A stretch of DNA of 64,000 nucleotides from Saccharothrix espanaensis DSM 44229 (lineage in GTDB: Bacteria > Actinomycetota > Actinomycetes > Mycobacteriales > Pseudonocardiaceae), in contig NC_019673.1 in assembly GCF_000328705.1 (NCBI RefSeq), forward strand, positions 6,955,001 through 7,019,000, read 5' to 3'. The notes under the pieces were generated by a model. It made no database searches and was not told where the DNA came from. It was given only the letters and a program-made list of their open reading frames with translations. The translations under genes and the position numbers were made by a program. Shown piece by piece: positions 60,313 to 64,000 of this stretch. Position 1 is the stretch's first letter. Each line of letters starts with the position of its first letter.

Positions 60313-61196
60313 TCGCGTCCCAGGTCCCGGTGCACGACCTTGACCGCCATGCCGTCCTCGGCGGCCAGCCGCGAGGCCAGCTCCTCGGAGATGGCCACGC
60401 TGCGGTGCTTGCCGCCGGTGCAGCCCACGGCCAGCGTCAGGTACCGCTTGCCCTCGCGCCGGTAGCCGGCCCCGATCAGCCGCAGCAGCTCGTGGTAGCG
60501 GTCCAGGAACTCCTCCGCGCCCTCCTGGGTGAGCACGTAGTTGCGGACGTCGCCGTCCAGGCCGGTCTGCTCGCGCAGCTCCGGGATCCAGAACGGGTTG
60601 GGCAGGAACCGGACGTCCATCACCAGGTCGGAGTCCATCGGCAGGCCGTACTTGTAGCCGAACGACAGGACCGTCACGCGGGTCCGGGTCGCCGACTCGC
60701 TGCCGAACGTGTCCTCGATCTTGGCCCGCAGCTGGTGCACCGACAGCGCGGAGGTGTCCAGCACCAGGTCGGCCTCCTCGCGCAGCGGCGTGAGCAGCGC
60801 GCGCTCGGCCTCGATGCCGTCCGCGAGCCGGCCGTCCGCCTGTAGCGGGTGGCCCCGGCGCACCGACTCGAACCGCCGGATCAGCACGTCGTCGGTGGCC
60901 TCCAGGAACAGCACCTTCGGCTTGTAGCCGCGGGCGTCCAGGTCCTTGATCACCGCCGCGAGGTCTTCGGTGAACGCGCGGCTGCGCACGTCCATGACGA
61001 CCGCGACCCTGGTGATGGCCCCCCGTGCCTGCGCGCCCAGCTCCACCATCGTCGCGATCAGCTCGGGCGGCAGGTTGTCCACCACGAACCAGCCCAGGTC
61101 CTCCAGGCACTTCGCGGCGGTGCTGCGGCCGGCCCCCGACAGCCCCGTCACCACCGCGACCTCGATGCCGGACTTCTCGCCGGCCTGTGCGCTCAC
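60309..61196 (-). CDS. rapZ: RapZ/YvcJ family nucleotide-binding protein
   Basis: 295 residues. The P-loop is [13 protein letters not shown] (GxxGxGKS form with Arg in place of Lys), and the C-terminal domain contains [16 protein letters not shown], the family signature. In E. coli RapZ guides RNase E to small RNAs; in Gram-positives it hydrolyses nucleotides, role uncertain. The GTG overlaps the uvrC stop as GTGA. Confidence 0.93.
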   Translation of the reverse strand: MSAQAGEKSGIEVAVVTGLSGAGRSTAAKCLEDLGWFVVDNLPPELIATMVELGAQARGAITRVAVVMDVRSRAFTEDLAAVIKDLDARGYKPKVLFLEATDDVLIRRFESVRRGHPLQADGRLADGIEAERALLTPLREEADLVLDTSALSVHQLRAKIEDTFGSESATRTRVTVLSFGYKYGLPMDSDLVMDVRFLPNPFWIPELREQTGLDGDVRNYVLTQEGAEEFLDRYHELLRLIGAGYRREGKRYLTLAVGCTGGKHRSVAISEELASRLAAEDGMAVKVVHRDLGRE

Positions 61197-63163
61197 TTGT
61201 GCTCCCTCTGATGGTCGGCTCCGCCGACGCTTTCGGTACCGGCCGCGCCCAACGTCGCGTGCACGGCCTCGGCGGTGCGCCGGCCCACTCCCGGCACCCC
61301 GCTGATCTCCTCGATGCTCGCCTCGCGCAGTTTCTTCACCGAGCCGAAGTGCTTGAGCAGCGCGGCCTTGCGCGTCTGCCCCAGGCCCGGCACCTCGTCC
61401 AGCGCGGAGGTCGTCAGGCGCTTGGACCGCTTCTGCCGGTGGTAGGCCACGGCGAACCGGTGCGCCTCGTCGCGCACCCGTTGCAGCAGGTAGAGGGCCT
61501 CGCTGGTGCGGGGCAGGATCACCGGGTCCGGTTCGCCGGGCACCCACACCTCCTCCAGCCGCTTGGCCAGGCCCACCACGGCCACGTCGGTGATGCCCAG
61601 TTCGGCCAGCACGTCCGAGGCCGCCTGCGCCTGCGGGCCGGCACCGTCGACCACCAGCAGGTTCGGCGCGTACGCGAACCGGCGCGGCTTGCCGGTGTCC
61701 GGGTCGATGCCCGGCAGCGGACCGTCCGGCTGGTCGGCGTTCTCCCGCAGGTACGCCTGGAACCGCCGGCGCACCACCTCCGCGATCGAGCCCACGTCGC
61801 CCTGCTCCGCCCCCTCGCGGATCGCGAAGCGCCGGTACTCGGACTTGCGCGCCAGACCGTCCTCGAACACCACCAGCGACGCCACCACGTCCGTCCCCTG
61901 GACGTGGCTGATGTCGGTGCACTCGATGCGCAGCGGCGCGGTGTCCAGGCCCAGGGCGTCCTGGAGCTCCTGCAACGCCGCCGAGCGGGCCGTCAGATCG
62001 CCCGCGCGACGCAGTTTGTGCTGCTGGAACGCCTCCTTCGCGTTGCGCTCGACGGTCTCCATGAGCGCCCTCTTGTCGCCGCGCTGCGGCACCCGCAGCA
62101 CGACCCTGCCGCCCCGCAGGTCCGACAGCCACTTCTCCACGGCGACCGCGTCCTCGGGCAGCTCGGGCACCAGCACCTCGCGCGGCACGGGCGCGGACTC
62201 CACGCCGCTGACCCGGGCCGAGTCGGCCTGCTCGCCGTAGAACTGGGTGGTGAACTGGTCGACCAGGTCGGCCACCCCGGTCTCGTCCACCTTGTCCACG
62301 ACCCAGCCGCGCTGGCCCCGGACCCGGCCGCCGCGCACGTGGAAGACCTGCACGGAGACCTCGAGGTCGTCCTGGGCGAACGCGACCACGTCGGCGTCGG
62401 TGCCGTCGCCGAACACCACGGCCTGCTTCTCCAGCGCGCGCTTGAGCGCGGACTGGTCGTCGCGCAGCCGGGCGGCCTTCTCGAACTCCAGCTCCTCGGC
62501 GGCGGCCGTCATCTCCTTCTCCAGGCGACGGACCATCGCGTCGGTCCGGCCGGCCAGGAAGTCGCAGAAGTCCTCGACGATGTCGCGGTGCTCGTCGGCC
62601 GAGACGCGGCCCACGCACGGCGCGGAGCACTTGTCGATGTAGCCGAGCAGGCAGGGCCGGCCGATCTGGTTGTGCCGCTTGAACACGCCGGCCGAGCAGG
62701 TGCGCGCCGGGAAGACGCGCAACAGCAGGTCGAGCGTCTCGCGGATGGCCCACGCGTGGGCGTACGGGCCGAAGTAGCGCACGCCCTTGCGCCGCGGGCC
62801 GCGGTAGACGTGCAGGCGGGGGAACTCCTCGTTGAGGGTGACCGCGAGCACGGGGTAGGACTTGTCATCGCGGTAGCGGACGTTGAACCGCGGGTCGAAC
62901 TCCTTGATCCAGTTGTACTCCAGCTGGAGCGCCTCGACCTCGGTCGTCACGACCGTCCACTCGACACCGGCGGCGGTGGTCACCATCTGCCGGGTGCGCG
63001 GGTGCAGCCCGGCGATGTCGGCGAAGTACGAGTTCAACCGCTGGCGCAGGCTCTTGGCCTTGCCGACGTAGACGACACGACCGGTCGCGTCGCGGAACTT
63101 GTACACGCCGGGAGCATCGGGGATGGTGCCTGTCGCAGGGCGATAGGTCGACGGGTCGGCCAC
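61193..63163 (-). CDS. uvrC: Excinuclease ABC subunit C
   Basis: 656 residues. A GIY-YIG-type 3' nuclease begins [20 protein letters not shown], a UVR domain follows at about residue 210, then the RNase H-like 5' nuclease with [11 protein letters not shown], and a C-terminal HhH pair ([12 protein letters not shown] and [13 protein letters not shown]). It makes both cuts in nucleotide excision repair with UvrAB. TAGGCT 6 nt before the GTG start suggests a leaderless transcript. First gene of uvrC-rapZ-yvcK-whiA. Confidence 0.96.
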   Translation of the reverse strand: MADPSTYRPATGTIPDAPGVYKFRDATGRVVYVGKAKSLRQRLNSYFADIAGLHPRTRQMVTTAAGVEWTVVTTEVEALQLEYNWIKEFDPRFNVRYRDDKSYPVLAVTLNEEFPRLHVYRGPRRKGVRYFGPYAHAWAIRETLDLLLRVFPARTCSAGVFKRHNQIGRPCLLGYIDKCSAPCVGRVSADEHRDIVEDFCDFLAGRTDAMVRRLEKEMTAAAEELEFEKAARLRDDQSALKRALEKQAVVFGDGTDADVVAFAQDDLEVSVQVFHVRGGRVRGQRGWVVDKVDETGVADLVDQFTTQFYGEQADSARVSGVESAPVPREVLVPELPEDAVAVEKWLSDLRGGRVVLRVPQRGDKRALMETVERNAKEAFQQHKLRRAGDLTARSAALQELQDALGLDTAPLRIECTDISHVQGTDVVASLVVFEDGLARKSEYRRFAIREGAEQGDVGSIAEVVRRRFQAYLRENADQPDGPLPGIDPDTGKPRRFAYAPNLLVVDGAGPQAQAASDVLAELGITDVAVVGLAKRLEEVWVPGEPDPVILPRTSEALYLLQRVRDEAHRFAVAYHRQKRSKRLTTSALDEVPGLGQTRKAALLKHFGSVKKLREASIEEISGVPGVGRRTAEAVHATLGAAGTESVGGADHQREHK

Positions 63164-63175
63164 CCGACAAGCCTA
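63164..63175 (-). promoter_or_regulatory. -10 hexamer of a probable leaderless uvrC promoter
   Basis: On the minus strand TAGGCT (63175-63170) ends 6 nt before the uvrC GTG. No -35 box is evident and no ribosome site is seen. Confidence 0.5.
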
Positions 63176-63214
63176 CGTGCGCCCACCGACAATCCCGCGC
63201 GCGCCCGACCCCTG

Positions 63215-63490
63215 TCAGGCGACCGGGTGCTGTTCGAAGGACACCCGGGTGACCACCAGCACGTCGACTCGACCCTGAGTCGTGAGCAACAGGTAGGTGA
63301 TCAACCCGCGTCCGTCGCCGAACGGCAGGTGGTAGAGACCACCGGTCGGGTTGCGGGCGTTCGCCGGCTCGCCCCGCTCGGGAACGAGCGACAGCACCTC
63401 GAACGCCTCGACCAACGCGATGGCGCCCTCCGGCGGAAGCGCGCGGATCTGGGCACGCGCGTCGGGGTCGACGTCGAGCGTGTACCCCAC
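63215..63490 (-). CDS. RelE-like toxin of a type II toxin-antitoxin pair
   Basis: 91 residues. The small alpha/beta fold of RelE/ParE is suggested by a first helix (PDARAQIRALPPEGAIALVEAF), then NARNPTGGLYHLPFGDGRG and a final strand pair (LITYLLLTTQGRVDVLVV). The predicted role is an mRNA interferase or related toxin. It starts with GTG 34 nt after the antitoxin-like gene and has only a weak ribosome site, which would keep toxin levels low. It ends 52 nt before uvrC. Confidence 0.72.
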   Translation of the reverse strand: MGYTLDVDPDARAQIRALPPEGAIALVEAFEVLSLVPERGEPANARNPTGGLYHLPFGDGRGLITYLLLTTQGRVDVLVVTRVSFEQHPVA

Positions 63491-63524
63491 CGAGCAGCCG
63501 CCCCCGAGCGTCGAACTTCGCGAC

Positions 63525-63917
63525 TCAGAGGCCGAGTTCGGCCTTGAGTTCGTCCCAGGACACGCTACCGGGCCGGGGGTGGCCGGTTCGCTCGACCTCG
63601 GCCGCGGTGGCGAGCATCCGCCGGTGGGCTTCAGGATCTTGTCCGGCCAGGAAAGCCATCCGCCGCCACACCCGTAGGACGCGGTGCAACTCGTCCAGCC
63701 GGAGGGTGTGCTTGGCGGCGACCAGGGCGGCGTCGTACGCCGTGTCGAACTCCTCGACCTGTTCCGGCAGCAGTGCCGCTCGGATGGCCTCCGGCGAGCC
63801 GAACCTCGCCGCGGCGGCCTCGTCGCTGACCCACTGCGAAACCCGTTCGACCCCGGCGACTTCCGAACCTGCCACCGTCGGGCGACAAGGCTCCGAATGC
63901 CGTTCAACGGGGTGCAC
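63525..63917 (-). CDS. DUF6247-like protein, probable antitoxin
   Basis: 130 residues. The region SPEAIRAALLPEQVEEFDTAYDA followed by LDELHRVLRVWRRMAFL matches my memory of DUF6247, a helical protein often next to RelE-like toxins in actinomycetes. An acidic C-terminal part would wrap the toxin. The start at GTG 63917 lies 7 nt after a -10 box, so leaderless translation is likely; internal GTG codons further in remain possible. Not a classic DNA-binding antitoxin by sequence. Confidence 0.68.
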   Translation of the reverse strand: MHPVERHSEPCRPTVAGSEVAGVERVSQWVSDEAAAARFGSPEAIRAALLPEQVEEFDTAYDAALVAAKHTLRLDELHRVLRVWRRMAFLAGQDPEAHRRMLATAAEVERTGHPRPGSVSWDELKAELGL

Positions 63918-63924
63918 CACAGAG

Positions 63925-63953
63925 AAATTACCTCTCAACCTGGTTCACCTCAA
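63925..63953 (-). promoter_or_regulatory. Promoter of the toxin-antitoxin pair
   Basis: On the minus strand TTGAGG (63953-63948), a 17-nt spacer and TAATTT (63930-63925) form a near-canonical promoter. The sequence GTTGAG is repeated 15 nt apart in it and could be a binding site. Confidence 0.6.
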
Positions 63954-64000
63954 CTTACACACATGCCTGCCCGGTTCCGCCGACGACGGGTCAGGGCAGG

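Overview
The window is GC-rich chromosomal DNA of an actinomycete, most likely of the Pseudonocardiaceae (Saccharothrix, Actinosynnema or Lentzea type). The evidence is the strong GC bias at third codon positions, the many GTG starts, and genes typical of the phylum: rbpA, opcA, a MptB-type mannosyltransferase, sufR-sufBDC-sufSUT, a conservon and whiA-yvcK-rapZ-uvrC. From memory, the order uvrC-rapZ-yvcK-whiA ... gap-pgk-tpi-secG ... pgl-opcA-zwf-tal-tkt-ctaB-qor-ctaA-ABC-mptB-sufR-suf follows the Rv1420-Rv1466 block of Mycobacterium tuberculosis, with lineage-specific genes inserted. No rRNA, tRNA, CRISPR array or intact insertion sequence was seen.

Layout. 1-5.2 kb: 3' end of a lycopene cyclase, an EAL-CBS-GGDEF protein, a YbdK-type carboxylate-amine ligase, a DUF4241-like protein, then decayed gene fragments. 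5.3-12 kb (minus): the Fe-S assembly operon sufR-sufB-sufD-Rieske-sufC-sufS-sufU-sufT, with a likely SufR operator over the sufR start. 12-24.6 kb: mptB, a very large patatin-like protein, a transposase-like remnant, a DMT-transporter/glycosyltransferase fusion, a DUF998 protein, an ABC exporter, a secreted protein, ctaA and a GbsR/MarR regulator. 24.6-28.1 kb (minus): a conservon lacking its GTPase. 28.4-35.4 kb: DUF485-ActP acetate uptake, an ATP-grasp enzyme, a DUF885 protein, qor and an FKBP lipoprotein. 35.6-38.8 kb: an uncharacterised three-gene cassette (two-TM protein, cupin-like protein, HD protein) and an ECF sigma factor. 38.9-48.5 kb: ctaB and the pentose-phosphate operon tkt-tal-pgi-zwf-opcA-pgl. 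48.8-53.6 kb: an orphan NarL-type histidine kinase behind operator-like palindromes, and a non-RD Ser/Thr kinase with two exported or membrane partners. 54.1-63.2 kb (minus): uvrC-rapZ-yvcK-whiA, then gap-pgk-tpiA-secG-rbpA. 63.2-63.9 kb: a RelE-like toxin and DUF6247-like antitoxin pair with its own promoter.

The genes are mostly housekeeping: Fe-S supply, heme A synthesis (CtaA and CtaB), NADPH production, lower glycolysis, cell-envelope polymer synthesis and DNA repair. Translational coupling is pervasive, with ATGA/GTGA 4-nt overlaps inside almost every operon. Several genes have a -10 hexamer 6-8 nt before a GTG start, which points to leaderless mRNAs. The least explained parts are the 35.6-38.0 kb cassette, the kinase/stalk-protein cassette at 50.2-53.6 kb, the in-frame transporter-glycosyltransferase fusion and the basic tail on OpcA.
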